Source: a virus. Taken from it: a stretch of DNA of 49,443 nucleotides. Where the stretch lies: positions 1 to 49,443 of the IMG/VR virus record IMGVR_UViG_3300027872_000010. One strand, 5' to 3'. The notes below the pieces were generated by a model. The model worked only from the letters and a program-made list of their open reading frames with translations, searched no databases and was not told the DNA's origin. The position numbers were made by a program, and so were the translations under genes. Below are positions 38,755-46,985 of the stretch, piece by piece; position 1 is the stretch's first letter; the number at the start of each line of letters is the position of its first letter.

Positions 38755-40031
38755 GGTACCACAAGGAGACCTGGTGGGGGTGGTCCCTGGGCCGCTACTA
38801 CGTGGTGACCGAGTCTGACCTCCGCGGCAACATCAAGCGGTGGCTGAAGGAAGAGAGTGAGCCCTGTCGGAACTGTGACTGCACAGAGATGCTGTCAGCG
38901 GTGGCTGCCTTGCAAGAGGTGAACATCCCTGACTTCGTACCCATGCCATGCTTCATGGAGGCAGGTGAGTACGATGACACCTGCAACTGGCTTGCCTGCA
39001 AGAACACCATCCTCGACCTGGACAACGTGGTCAAGGACAATTGTACGCGGAACCTCACCAATCCTACGCCGAACTGGTTCAGCCCTGTGGTTCTCGACTT
39101 CGACTTCGACCCGGGGGCGGGGTGTCCTCTATTCGAGACGTTCCTTCGTCGTAGTATCCCCGATGTGAAGACCCGGGACCTGACGCAGGAGTGGTTCGGG
39201 TACTGTCTGACCAAGGATACCGACCTACGGTCCATGCTGGTCCTGTATGGGGAGGGCCGCACCGGGAAGTCCACCTTGACCAATGTGCTTGAGGCCCTGG
39301 TGGGGGCTGAGAACAGGAGTGCTGTGGCCCTGGAGGACATGGGGGGCAAGTACGCGGCGTACTTGACCATCGGGAAGCTGGTCAACTTCTGCGGGGACGC
39401 GAAGGGGATCAAGAACCTGGCGGAGGGCGTCATCAAGTCGTTCACCGGTGGGGACTCCATGACCGTGGACGAGAAGTACAAGAGGATCTATGTGGCCAAG
39501 ATGACAGCCAAGATCATGGCCTGTACCAACGTGTTCCCCAAGATCCATGACGTCTCGGACGCCATGTGGACCCGCTTCCTGGTGGTGCCCATGAACGAGG
39601 TGATCCCCAAGGGCGACGTGGATCTCAAGCTCCTCCACTCCGAGCACCTCGACTGGCCCCTGCGGAATGAGCTACCCGGGATCCTCAACTGGGCCCTGGC
39701 CGGCCTGAAGAGGTTGAGGCAGCAGGGTCGGTTCACGGAGGCCGAGTCGATGACCACGGCCAAGGCCACGCTCCGCCACGAGAACTGCTCCCTGACCCAG
39801 TTCGTAGAGGAGAGGTGTACGGCCAACGATGCCTGGGAGGAGCCCTGCAAAAGGTTTATGATGGAGTACCAGGCCTTCTGTGGTCAGCAGTGCATTTACC
39901 CTTTGAGTGGACCCGAGGTGGGGAAGGTCCTTCGCCGGCTGCTCCCGGGGGTCAAGAAAAGGAAGTTGGGGCCCCGCGGCGAGCAGCAAGCGTGCTACAT
40001 CGGCGTCCAAATCCACGTTCCCAGGGATTAA
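38682..40031 (+). CDS. Superfamily 3 helicase (phage/plasmid primase-helicase type)
   Basis: 449 residues from ATG 38682 (AAAGGA upstream). Walker A GEGRTGKSTL (about residue 190), then the Walker B/arm region, motif with DEKYKR and an Asn-containing sensor (KIMACTNVFP), followed by WTRFLVVP: the D5/SF3 helicase C-terminal layout found in P4-type and phage primase-helicases. The N-terminal 150 residues are a D5_N-like domain with Cys residues; a primase domain is not evident. It would unwind DNA at the replication origin, though it lies far from the polymerase operon. Confidence 0.85.
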   Translation: MSRTNYLGLAYRFNRDRFGTPSRLRYHKETWWGWSLGRYYVVTESDLRGNIKRWLKEESEPCRNCDCTEMLSAVAALQEVNIPDFVPMPCFMEAGEYDDTCNWLACKNTILDLDNVVKDNCTRNLTNPTPNWFSPVVLDFDFDPGAGCPLFETFLRRSIPDVKTRDLTQEWFGYCLTKDTDLRSMLVLYGEGRTGKSTLTNVLEALVGAENRSAVALEDMGGKYAAYLTIGKLVNFCGDAKGIKNLAEGVIKSFTGGDSMTVDEKYKRIYVAKMTAKIMACTNVFPKIHDVSDAMWTRFLVVPMNEVIPKGDVDLKLLHSEHLDWPLRNELPGILNWALAGLKRLRQQGRFTEAESMTTAKATLRHENCSLTQFVEERCTANDAWEEPCKRFMMEYQAFCGQQCIYPLSGPEVGKVLRRLLPGVKKRKLGPRGEQQACYIGVQIHVPRD

Positions 40032-40040
40032 ACGCGGTTT

Positions 40041-40135
40041 CGTAGCGTAGCATACGTGGTATCCTAGCGATATGAACTGTTGAGTAAATAAGAGTGTAAA
40101 GGGGGTAAAGGGCCGGAGGCGGATACTACGCTACG
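40041..40135. repeat. Long-arm inverted repeat before packaging genes
   Basis: CGTAGCGTAG (40041-40050) and CTACGCTACG (40126-40135) are perfect complements 75 bp apart, in the gap before the packaging genes (40032-40152). GATAC and ACGGTG words repeat beside the right arm. Candidate origin or terminase recognition (pac) site; unproven. Confidence 0.55.
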
Positions 40136-40152
40136 GTGGGATACGGTGAAAA

Positions 40153-40605
40153 ATGAAAGTGAAACCGGACAGACCGCCGCCGCCGTTCATCAAGCTCGGG
40201 GCGGGTGCTCACTACACCCGTCTCGACATCCTCGGGGAAGCACTGGGTGCCTCTGAGGATGGCATACGCAGCCTGTGTGCGACGTTCGGCCTCCCTTTGT
40301 GCCACTTTCCGGGTATGACCGCCGAGGCCCGCTATGTGCTTACCTACGCCTTCGAGAGTGCCATGTTTGAACTCGGTTTGCCAAAAAAGATCAAAGAGAG
40401 ACCGGAACTGGTCAGAGTGCACCAGGAGTTGAGCGGCGTACTATATGGCTCGTTGACCAAGGAAGCCCTCAGAGAGCGTGTGATCCAGTTGGCAAAGGTA
40501 TTGACTTCAGCCGGTGAGGACGCTACAATATCCCGGAAGAGAACTAGGAAGGGTGCCGGCAAGGGGGCTCACGGGACCTGGCGGGGCCGGAAACCAAATG
40601 GGTAA
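40153..40605 (+). CDS. Small DNA-binding-like protein (150 aa), terminase small-subunit candidate
   Basis: 150 residues from ATG 40153; no clear ribosome site. An N-terminal Pro-rich stretch, a helical core with helix-turn-helix-like spacing (TRLDILGEALGASEDGIRSL) and a strongly basic C-terminus (residues ~128-150). It opens the packaging operon just after the inverted repeat. A terminase small subunit or a DNA-recognition protein is the likely role, but the 40598 gene is an equal candidate. Confidence 0.5.
   Translation: MKVKPDRPPPPFIKLGAGAHYTRLDILGEALGASEDGIRSLCATFGLPLCHFPGMTAEARYVLTYAFESAMFELGLPKKIKERPELVRVHQELSGVLYGSLTKEALRERVIQLAKVLTSAGEDATISRKRTRKGAGKGAHGTWRGRKPNG
40501..40529 (+). promoter_or_regulatory. 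Promoter inside packaging gene
   Basis: TTGACT (40501-40506), 17-bp spacer, TACAAT (40524-40529), the same two boxes as at 1972. Would drive the next gene (ATG 40598) onward. Confidence 0.6.
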
Positions 40606-41593
40606 AGACACCGCCATCCTGAGACAGGACCCTGACGGCGTGGGGCCTCTCTCGGGCATCATCGGGATGTTCGATCCCGTCAACGTCGGTCAGGCCCTGG
40701 CGGAGAACGGGTGGGACAACACCGAAGCGGTCACAATCCTAACCGACATAGCGAGAGACGCCGCGAACAGTTCCGCCCGCGAGAGGATGGCAGCCTGCAA
40801 AATGCTGGAGGACAAGGCGGAGAAAGCACTCACGCTTGCCGGCGTCATCCGCCGCATATCCATGGAGGCCCTGAAGGAGGAAGACGGAACCACGAAGAAG
40901 CTCACCGCGGAGGGATTGCAACTCATCGCAGATGGGTCCGCGAGGACACTAGGAACTTTGGAGCTACTGGAAGCCGGGGCACAAACCACACAACTGATCG
41001 ACGTCGATCCAGAGGAAACCAATGAACCAGGACCAGATGGAAGCCTTTCACCTGCGGGAAGTCCCGGACCCAGCCGGAATGGGGACCACGCAGTACGTGA
41101 ATGCGGGGGGAAACCAGCAGGTGAACGAGATGGATGTGGCGAGTCAGGGGATGACCAACTCGCTCCGGTACATGCAGTCCAACGGCCCGACATACCCCAT
41201 TCAGTTGAAACGGAACCTACGCCAACCGACGACAATGACCCAAGCCCAATTGGAGGAACAGAAGATGAACGAATCGCAAGGACTCCCGTCGAACATCGAC
41301 GAAGCGTCACGAGTAGTGGCCCTGGAGGGCAAGATCGAAACGATGGAGGGGGGGATCAATGCCATTCTCCAACACCTCCAAGGCGGACAACCCCCTACAC
41401 CCCAGGCGAGGCCCGCCGTAGTGCCGCCCGTGCGGACGTCGCTGCTGCCCGTGCCGCCGCCGGTCCCAGTCCCGAGGCTGATCCCAGTACCAGTACCCCC
41501 CGACCCGGAGATGGCCCGACTGACAACCCAGCCCGTCTCCCCCGTATCAACGCCCGATTTCTTCCCGCACCTCTCGACACCGACGGAGACTGA
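40598..41593 (+). CDS. Terminase small-subunit-like helical protein with overlapping tail
   Basis: 331 residues from ATG 40598. Residues 1-145 are Ala/Glu/Asp-rich and helical and look like a genuine domain. After that the sequence is Pro/Gly/Ser/Arg-rich and lies out of frame over the 41022-42113 gene. The first part is a candidate terminase small subunit, from its position before the large subunit. The long tail is probably a frame that simply lacks stops; the true length cannot be decided from the sequence. Confidence 0.5.
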   Translation: MGKDTAILRQDPDGVGPLSGIIGMFDPVNVGQALAENGWDNTEAVTILTDIARDAANSSARERMAACKMLEDKAEKALTLAGVIRRISMEALKEEDGTTKKLTAEGLQLIADGSARTLGTLELLEAGAQTTQLIDVDPEETNEPGPDGSLSPAGSPGPSRNGDHAVRECGGKPAGERDGCGESGDDQLAPVHAVQRPDIPHSVETEPTPTDDNDPSPIGGTEDERIARTPVEHRRSVTSSGPGGQDRNDGGGDQCHSPTPPRRTTPYTPGEARRSAARADVAAARAAAGPSPEADPSTSTPRPGDGPTDNPARLPRINARFLPAPLDTDGD

Positions 41594-42113
41594 GTCGGAC
41601 CGGATTGAGCGGATTGTCCAAGAACGGTTAGCCGAAGCCAGGGCAAAATCTGACGAACAGGACCAGATCCAGCTGACCGAGGAGAGGCCTTATGGGGTTG
41701 ATCGGGACCCAATCCAGCTGACCGAGGAGGCACTCTCTCCCGATGAAATCAGCGTGTCAGTGGTTGAGGAGCCCCTGGTTGTTGACCAGGCGGAGCAGTT
41801 GAAGCTTCAGCGTCAGGAGACCCTGGTGTCCCAAACCACCCAGTGGATTCAGGTCAAGGACCCCCTCAAGTTCTTCAAGCGTTTCGTGGGCACGACGTGT
41901 AACAAAAATCTGTCATTCAACACCTGGCCGGCGACGACACAGGCGGCGTTCACGGAGCGGTTCGATGCTATGGTTAGGGACCCGTCCTTCATCTCTACCT
42001 TGTGTGGTCGGATACTGAACATGGAAAATGGCCATCTTGTCGCTCCACACGTCGCAGGGGCTTTCATCACGGTGATTGCCGGCTTTCTGTCCTTTGCTAT
42101 GACGGAGGTGTAG
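41022..42113 (+). CDS. Helical protein before terminase large subunit (363 aa)
   Basis: 363 residues from ATG 41022 with GAGGAAACCA upstream. Helical start with EGKIETMEGGINAILQHLQG, then a Pro/Val-rich linker (about residues 125-165), a repeated IQLTEE segment (residues ~215-235) and a globular C-terminus with FFKRFVGTT. The protein-like composition of this frame makes it the better-supported one in the overlap. Its stop overlaps the terminase GTG (TAGTG). Role unknown; packaging or head-associated by position. Confidence 0.6.
   Translation: MNQDQMEAFHLREVPDPAGMGTTQYVNAGGNQQVNEMDVASQGMTNSLRYMQSNGPTYPIQLKRNLRQPTTMTQAQLEEQKMNESQGLPSNIDEASRVVALEGKIETMEGGINAILQHLQGGQPPTPQARPAVVPPVRTSLLPVPPPVPVPRLIPVPVPPDPEMARLTTQPVSPVSTPDFFPHLSTPTETESDRIERIVQERLAEARAKSDEQDQIQLTEERPYGVDRDPIQLTEEALSPDEISVSVVEEPLVVDQAEQLKLQRQETLVSQTTQWIQVKDPLKFFKRFVGTTCNKNLSFNTWPATTQAAFTERFDAMVRDPSFISTLCGRILNMENGHLVAPHVAGAFITVIAGFLSFAMTEV
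41667..41729 (+). repeat. Direct 18-bp repeat
   Basis: ATCCAGCTGACCGAGGAG occurs at 41667-41684 and again at 41712-41729, 45 bp apart, encoding the peptide repeat IQLTEE. Short internal duplication. Confidence 0.7.
41732..41745 (-). repeat. Dispersed motif, exact copy (reverse)
   Basis: ACTCTCTCCCGATG on the + strand, encoding Leu-Ser-Pro-Asp in the gene. Confidence 0.85.
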
Positions 42114-44002
42114 TGGCTGTAGTCTTTAAAAAGAAAGGGAACATTTACTGGCCGCTCCCTCACGATTACCCCACCCTCACGGACGAGGGGCGGAGACAGT
42201 CTAGGGTGAACGCTGTATCCCTGGAGGGTAGGGCTGATTTGGAAGTTGCCAGTTGGGCGTACTTTCGTCAGCACTATCTTCACCCCACTGCCTCGGAGGG
42301 GAGAGGGTCGTTCTATAAACATGGAACGGTACGTAGTCCTGATATGCATTATAAATGGATTTTTCACTGGGAGAACAACCAGCTGTCGGTGACTGCTGCT
42401 CCTCGGTCCGCCGCGAAGTCCACGCTCATCAAGGAGAACATCCTCCGGAAGGTCGTCTCTCGTCCCTACTGGGAGAGTGTCTTATTCCTAGCCAAGCAGG
42501 ACTTCCTCACGACCACATTCGATGACTTCATGGTCCAACTTGAGGGCAACGAACGCATCCTCGAAGATTTCGGAGTCCTCAAGCCCGCTCGGAACACCCA
42601 GGGAGTGTGGAATCACAGTCTCCTGAAGCTGAGGAATGGGGCCATGATTACCGGGATGCCCATCATGGGAGCGGTCCTGGGTAAGCGTCCCCACGAGATA
42701 TACTTCGACGATGTGGAGAAGGACGACGCCCGCGTGATCTCCCCCTCGGAGAACATCGGCGGGTTCAAGGACTTCTTCTTCAATGCCATCTACCCGATGG
42801 CCGACTCCTTTGATGTTAAGATACGACTGGTTGGCACACTTCTCTCCCGACGGACCTTCATCTTCTGGATGCACGATACGAAGGACCCGCGGATTTCGGA
42901 CTGGAAGAAGGTCTTCCATGCGGTCACGTTCGTCAACGACGAGGGTGAGACCGTGGACGAGTGGCCTGAGAAGATGGGACGCGAGTGGCAGGTGGTGCAG
43001 AAGCGGAGGATGGGGAACGCCGCGTTCGCCGCCCAGTACGAGAACAACCCGGTCACGGAGTCGGAGCGGATCCTTCGCATTCATCCCGAACTGAACACGT
43101 ATTGGATTGACGACCACGATGCTGCCCTCGACATTGATCCCCTTAACTCTCAGGCTACCATGGTATCCCATCAGCTCTCTGGCTGGGACAACTCCCTGGC
43201 GGAAGCCTCTCCGGTCCCTCACCCTTGTAAGCGGGCCTTCGGTCCAGCCGTCAGTGACATGCGACGATTCATTACAATCGACTGGGCACCTACGATTTCG
43301 GAACACGCGGACTTCTCGTGCATCCACGTAATGGGCATTGAGAACTCGACGGAGTACCGGGACACGCTGTGGTCCCTGGACCTGTGGCTGGACAAGAAAC
43401 CAACGGAGGAGGTGATCCGACGTGCGTATCTTATGGCCATCAAGTGGCAAGTTCCAATCGTCGCAGTAGAAGCATACCCGGTGCAGATGGAGTTGGCTAA
43501 GCGACTGGGCCACGACCTGCCTGCCATGTACGGCAAGGGAGAGGTTCCTCCCCGCGTGCTGGAGGTAAAGTTCCCGTCGGCGTACAAGAAGACCGACAAA
43601 ATAGCTGGGCTCCATTGGCGGTTCAAGCAGTACCGTTTGAAGCTGCCCCTGCACCGGGCCACATCACACCCCTACAACTCACTGTGGTATCAGATCGAGA
43701 ACTTCACGGAAGACTTGAAGCTGCTGCCCCATGATGACGCCCTTGACACGCTGGCTATGTCCAACGCCAAGGGCCTGTACGGGCACGCAGCCCCGGCCGG
43801 TCCCGACTCGCACCTGATTCAGGATCCGATCGAGATGCTGAAGTCGGGTGACTTCCACTACGACTCGGGCATCAGTGTGATGTCTGGGCTCAACGCGAGC
43901 GAGATACCTGACGACGTACTCGAAGAGATGCGTCAGAAACAATGGGAGGATGCAAATGACGAAGAGATTGAAAGAGAGCCCGAGTGGCTCAACTACGCCT
44001 AA
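42113..44002 (+). CDS. terL: Terminase large subunit
   Basis: 629 residues from GTG 42113 (GGAGG 4 nt upstream, TAGTG overlap). Walker A-like APRSAAKST (residues 96-104), Walker B HEIYFDDVE (194-202), and a C-terminal RuvC-like nuclease: FITIDWAPT with its Asp, IVAVEAYPVQ and LPHDDALDTLAM. This is the motor/nuclease that pumps and cuts concatemeric DNA at the portal. Walker A has Ser/Ala where Gly is common. The length fits podovirus large terminases. Confidence 0.9.
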   Translation: MAVVFKKKGNIYWPLPHDYPTLTDEGRRQSRVNAVSLEGRADLEVASWAYFRQHYLHPTASEGRGSFYKHGTVRSPDMHYKWIFHWENNQLSVTAAPRSAAKSTLIKENILRKVVSRPYWESVLFLAKQDFLTTTFDDFMVQLEGNERILEDFGVLKPARNTQGVWNHSLLKLRNGAMITGMPIMGAVLGKRPHEIYFDDVEKDDARVISPSENIGGFKDFFFNAIYPMADSFDVKIRLVGTLLSRRTFIFWMHDTKDPRISDWKKVFHAVTFVNDEGETVDEWPEKMGREWQVVQKRRMGNAAFAAQYENNPVTESERILRIHPELNTYWIDDHDAALDIDPLNSQATMVSHQLSGWDNSLAEASPVPHPCKRAFGPAVSDMRRFITIDWAPTISEHADFSCIHVMGIENSTEYRDTLWSLDLWLDKKPTEEVIRRAYLMAIKWQVPIVAVEAYPVQMELAKRLGHDLPAMYGKGEVPPRVLEVKFPSAYKKTDKIAGLHWRFKQYRLKLPLHRATSHPYNSLWYQIENFTEDLKLLPHDDALDTLAMSNAKGLYGHAAPAGPDSHLIQDPIEMLKSGDFHYDSGISVMSGLNASEIPDDVLEEMRQKQWEDANDEEIEREPEWLNYA

Positions 44003-44429
44003 TCGGGCTGTTACCGATGTGGGAGCTATGAAAGACATCTACACCGAACTCACCGAGGGCATCCAGTCAGCCGACAAGAGGTGCGAGGAAATCGGTGTCT
44101 GTATGTCCTTGGTACACGATCGGCTGGACGCTATGTCCAACGTCATCAGGGACCTGATCGAGACATACGGTGGCTTCTCGCACCGCTTGCAGCAGGTACA
44201 GGAGTCGTCGAAACGTATCGACACGAAGCTCGACAACCAGGTGCAGAAGCTGTTGGACCGGGTGGTCGAGATGGCGATGGTGAATCAGGATAAGCCTGTC
44301 GAGGCCGCTGCTCACCGAACCAGGTCGGACAACAGCTTCTCCAATCCGGATGCCTGGGCGGTGGGGTCAGAGCAGGCAGACGACAAGTGGCCTCCCGAGG
44401 GCTGCGATACAATGGAATTGCGAGGCTAG
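43956..44429 (+). CDS. Coiled-coil protein between terminase and portal (157 aa)
   Basis: 157 residues from ATG 43956; GGGAGG at 43944-43949 sits 6 nt from it, better than ATG 43950. Starts inside the terminase gene. Residues about 25-110 are heptad-rich helix; the C-terminal part is acidic. No family recognised; a head or packaging accessory protein by position. Confidence 0.6.
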   Translation: MTKRLKESPSGSTTPNRAVTDVGAMKDIYTELTEGIQSADKRCEEIGVCMSLVHDRLDAMSNVIRDLIETYGGFSHRLQQVQESSKRIDTKLDNQVQKLLDRVVEMAMVNQDKPVEAAAHRTRSDNSFSNPDAWAVGSEQADDKWPPEGCDTMELRG

Positions 44430-44433
44430 GTAG

Positions 44434-46491
44434 ATGAGACTCGAACTGCCCACCAAAGAGCATGAACTTGTAGATGCACTGGAGAGAGAACTACAGCCGG
44501 GTGAGACCGAGATGAACACCCACCTCGTGACCTGGCGGATAATAGATGCGTACATGGGCGGCATCCGCAAGTTCAAGGTGATGGATCGGTGGTCGGGACA
44601 TGTGAGCATCGCCTGGGAGAACGCCAAGGGCGAGATCGAGATGCGGTTCGAGGAGATCGTCCGACAGTACCTGACTGAGTGCGGTCGGTACATGAAGATG
44701 GACATCACCCCCACCGCCCAGAAGATGGGCGAGTCCCTGGACTCCCTGAGGAAGGCCTCCGTGGCCAATGCCGCCCTCGCGTCCCTCTCAGCTCGTCTGC
44801 CCAAGGAGAAGTTCAAACGCAAGATCATAATCCCGTTCCTCAAGTACGGCACCGTCGGCATCAGCCATTACGAAACCGGCGATCCCGACATGCCGGACAT
44901 CATCGAGGCGGTGCCGGCACGACAGCTCCGCGGCTTCCCGGCCTACGTGGACGGCCTCGACAACCTCATGGGCATCGCCCGGGTTCGCTGGGTCCCCATG
45001 GACTGGGTCATTGCCAAGATGATGTCCGTGTACAAGATCAAGATCAAGGAGGACCCGTGGACGCGGCTGCGAGCCGTGGACATCCCCTGGGGGGCGACCC
45101 CGCCGGGACAGCAGAGCTACGACCAGACCACGTCCCAGGGCTTCGACTCCGGCAGTCACCTCGGTGTCCGCCGGGAGGACCTGCTGGGTACCCAGTACGA
45201 CAATCGCAAGGGCATGTCCAAGAAGGATGGCCGTGCCTACGTCAAATTCGAGGAGGTCTATGTCTATGACGACTCACAAGAGTTCGTTGCTCGCTACCTT
45301 ATCAAGGTGGGCGACGTCATCGTGTTCGATGAGAACTTCGAGAAGAAGGGCGTTAAGGTGGTGTGTCCTCTCCATGTTGCAAGACATACCGACATTGGTC
45401 GGATGTTTGCAAGGGGTTTTGTCCATCCTCTGATCCCGTTCAACGACCAGTGCGAAAAGATGTTCCAGTCCCTGTTCAAGAATATCAGGGAACTGGACAC
45501 ATTCGGAACTCTGTTCATTCCGGGAGCCTCCGGTATCGACCTCAAGCGATGGCGAACCGGCAAACGCCCCAAAGTCGAGAAGTTTGATCCCGACCCCCTG
45601 AACCCCGGCGGGAAGCCCTTCACGCTCGGCCCTCACAACACCGGTACTATGCCCGCCAAGATTGCGGAGATCGCTCTCGCACAGATGCAGCGTCTGGCCA
45701 ACCAAGGCCCCTACTACCAAGGAGAGACTAGTGGTAGAGTTGACAGTGCGGCTGGGCTCGGCTTTCTGTTCAATACAGGCAACATCGCGTTGGGTCTTCC
45801 GACTCACGGAATGGCTGATGCCTTATCTGGTACGTATGCCAGGCTACTTCAAGTGGCGAAGGACCGCCTGGGCCCCGGGGACACTATTGAGCTGGCCACG
45901 ATCGACGACGCCATTGCTGGTGTCGTTATTGATCCTAAAACAGGGCTCATGGAGTTGTCGAACAACCCCATACCTCACCCCTGGGAAGTTGACGTCAACA
46001 TCAAAGACCGCACCCCCCGAGACCGAGACGTCCGGAAGGCAGAGCTGAAGGAGCTGTATGACAAGCAGCTCATCGACCCTACTCGGTTCTGGATCGCTGC
46101 TCTGGAGGAGAACCTAGACTTCCCGGGTGCGGACAAGGAAATCTGGGAGACGTGGCGTAAGGTCACCTGGCAGATCATCGTTACGTTCCGAGACGGCAAG
46201 ACCCCTGGCCCACTGGTGGTCGGTGAGCACACACAGAACGCGGACATCCAGCTGATGGCAGTCCAACGCTTTATGAACAAGATCGAGTTCGCCTTGTCCA
46301 GCCAGGAGGTACGGGCACGGTTCGAGGAATGGAAGGTCATGCTAGAGATCCTGGCAGGACGCAACTTCCCGGTTGGGCTCGGCCCACCAGACGAAATAGC
46401 AGCACAAGCCCAGGCCGCAATGGAGCGGCCGGCCATCCCACAGATGGGCATACCGCCGGGCGTTGCCCCGGGCGTAGGAGGACTACAGTAA
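44434..46491 (+). CDS. Portal protein
   Basis: 685 residues. The identity rests on order (terminase, portal, scaffold, capsid) and on portal-type features: a long helical N-terminus, basic/aromatic beta-rich centre (IRVRW-like strand region) and a helix-rich C-terminal third ending in a Pro/Gly-rich tail. The dodecameric ring would form the DNA entry vertex. No motif alone identifies it. The next gene overlaps by TAATG. Confidence 0.75.
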   Translation: MRLELPTKEHELVDALERELQPGETEMNTHLVTWRIIDAYMGGIRKFKVMDRWSGHVSIAWENAKGEIEMRFEEIVRQYLTECGRYMKMDITPTAQKMGESLDSLRKASVANAALASLSARLPKEKFKRKIIIPFLKYGTVGISHYETGDPDMPDIIEAVPARQLRGFPAYVDGLDNLMGIARVRWVPMDWVIAKMMSVYKIKIKEDPWTRLRAVDIPWGATPPGQQSYDQTTSQGFDSGSHLGVRREDLLGTQYDNRKGMSKKDGRAYVKFEEVYVYDDSQEFVARYLIKVGDVIVFDENFEKKGVKVVCPLHVARHTDIGRMFARGFVHPLIPFNDQCEKMFQSLFKNIRELDTFGTLFIPGASGIDLKRWRTGKRPKVEKFDPDPLNPGGKPFTLGPHNTGTMPAKIAEIALAQMQRLANQGPYYQGETSGRVDSAAGLGFLFNTGNIALGLPTHGMADALSGTYARLLQVAKDRLGPGDTIELATIDDAIAGVVIDPKTGLMELSNNPIPHPWEVDVNIKDRTPRDRDVRKAELKELYDKQLIDPTRFWIAALEENLDFPGADKEIWETWRKVTWQIIVTFRDGKTPGPLVVGEHTQNADIQLMAVQRFMNKIEFALSSQEVRARFEEWKVMLEILAGRNFPVGLGPPDEIAAQAQAAMERPAIPQMGIPPGVAPGVGGLQ

Positions 46492-46985
46492 TGAAGTACC
46501 CGACCCTGCGACAGATACGACGAAAGTCCGCGTCGATTCATGTACAGAGGATAGTCGGTCCGGTTCGCAAGTTGTGTCGGAGGGTGATAAGGAGGCTGGA
46601 TTACCTGGTGTGCATCGCCCTCCACCGCAAGCATCACACATGCTGGGATGACATGTTCGAGGCCGGGGGGGTCCCTTTGCCTGGGGACCGGTGTTGGTGT
46701 TGTATCCTGTGTGGCCGACACTGGCGACGACCTAATCATCATCCGTACGCAATCCACCTTGCCAACGAGCAGGGTTTCCTTCCTGACAAGTACAACAGAT
46801 CGTGGACCATCGAGAAGGTGGCCCCAATGGTCCTCAAGGAGAAAGAGAAATGCCGAACGACCCAGCGACGACGTCCCAGTACCCCATCCAAAACGACTCG
46901 GAAGGTCCGCCCGTCATCAACATCCCGGCGTCCGCGGTCCCGCCCCAGATCAACACCGCCCCGCACCCCTACGAGCAGCAGGTGA
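46491..46985 (+). CDS. Cys-rich basic protein overlapping scaffold (164 aa)
   Basis: 164 residues from ATG 46491 (TAATG). CWDDMFEAGGVPLPGDRCWC and CILCGRHW form a zinc-binding-looking cluster (residues about 44-66) in a basic protein. From residue ~120 the frame runs over the scaffold gene start and becomes Arg/Ser/Thr/Pro-rich, suggesting a non-essential tail. Function unknown. Confidence 0.55.
   Translation: MKYPTLRQIRRKSASIHVQRIVGPVRKLCRRVIRRLDYLVCIALHRKHHTCWDDMFEAGGVPLPGDRCWCCILCGRHWRRPNHHPYAIHLANEQGFLPDKYNRSWTIEKVAPMVLKEKEKCRTTQRRRPSTPSKTTRKVRPSSTSRRPRSRPRSTPPRTPTSSR

Noticed and set aside
42488-43654. 388-residue - strand frame opposite terminase
   Set aside because: Terminase motifs are in the + frame; the opposite frame is a shadow.
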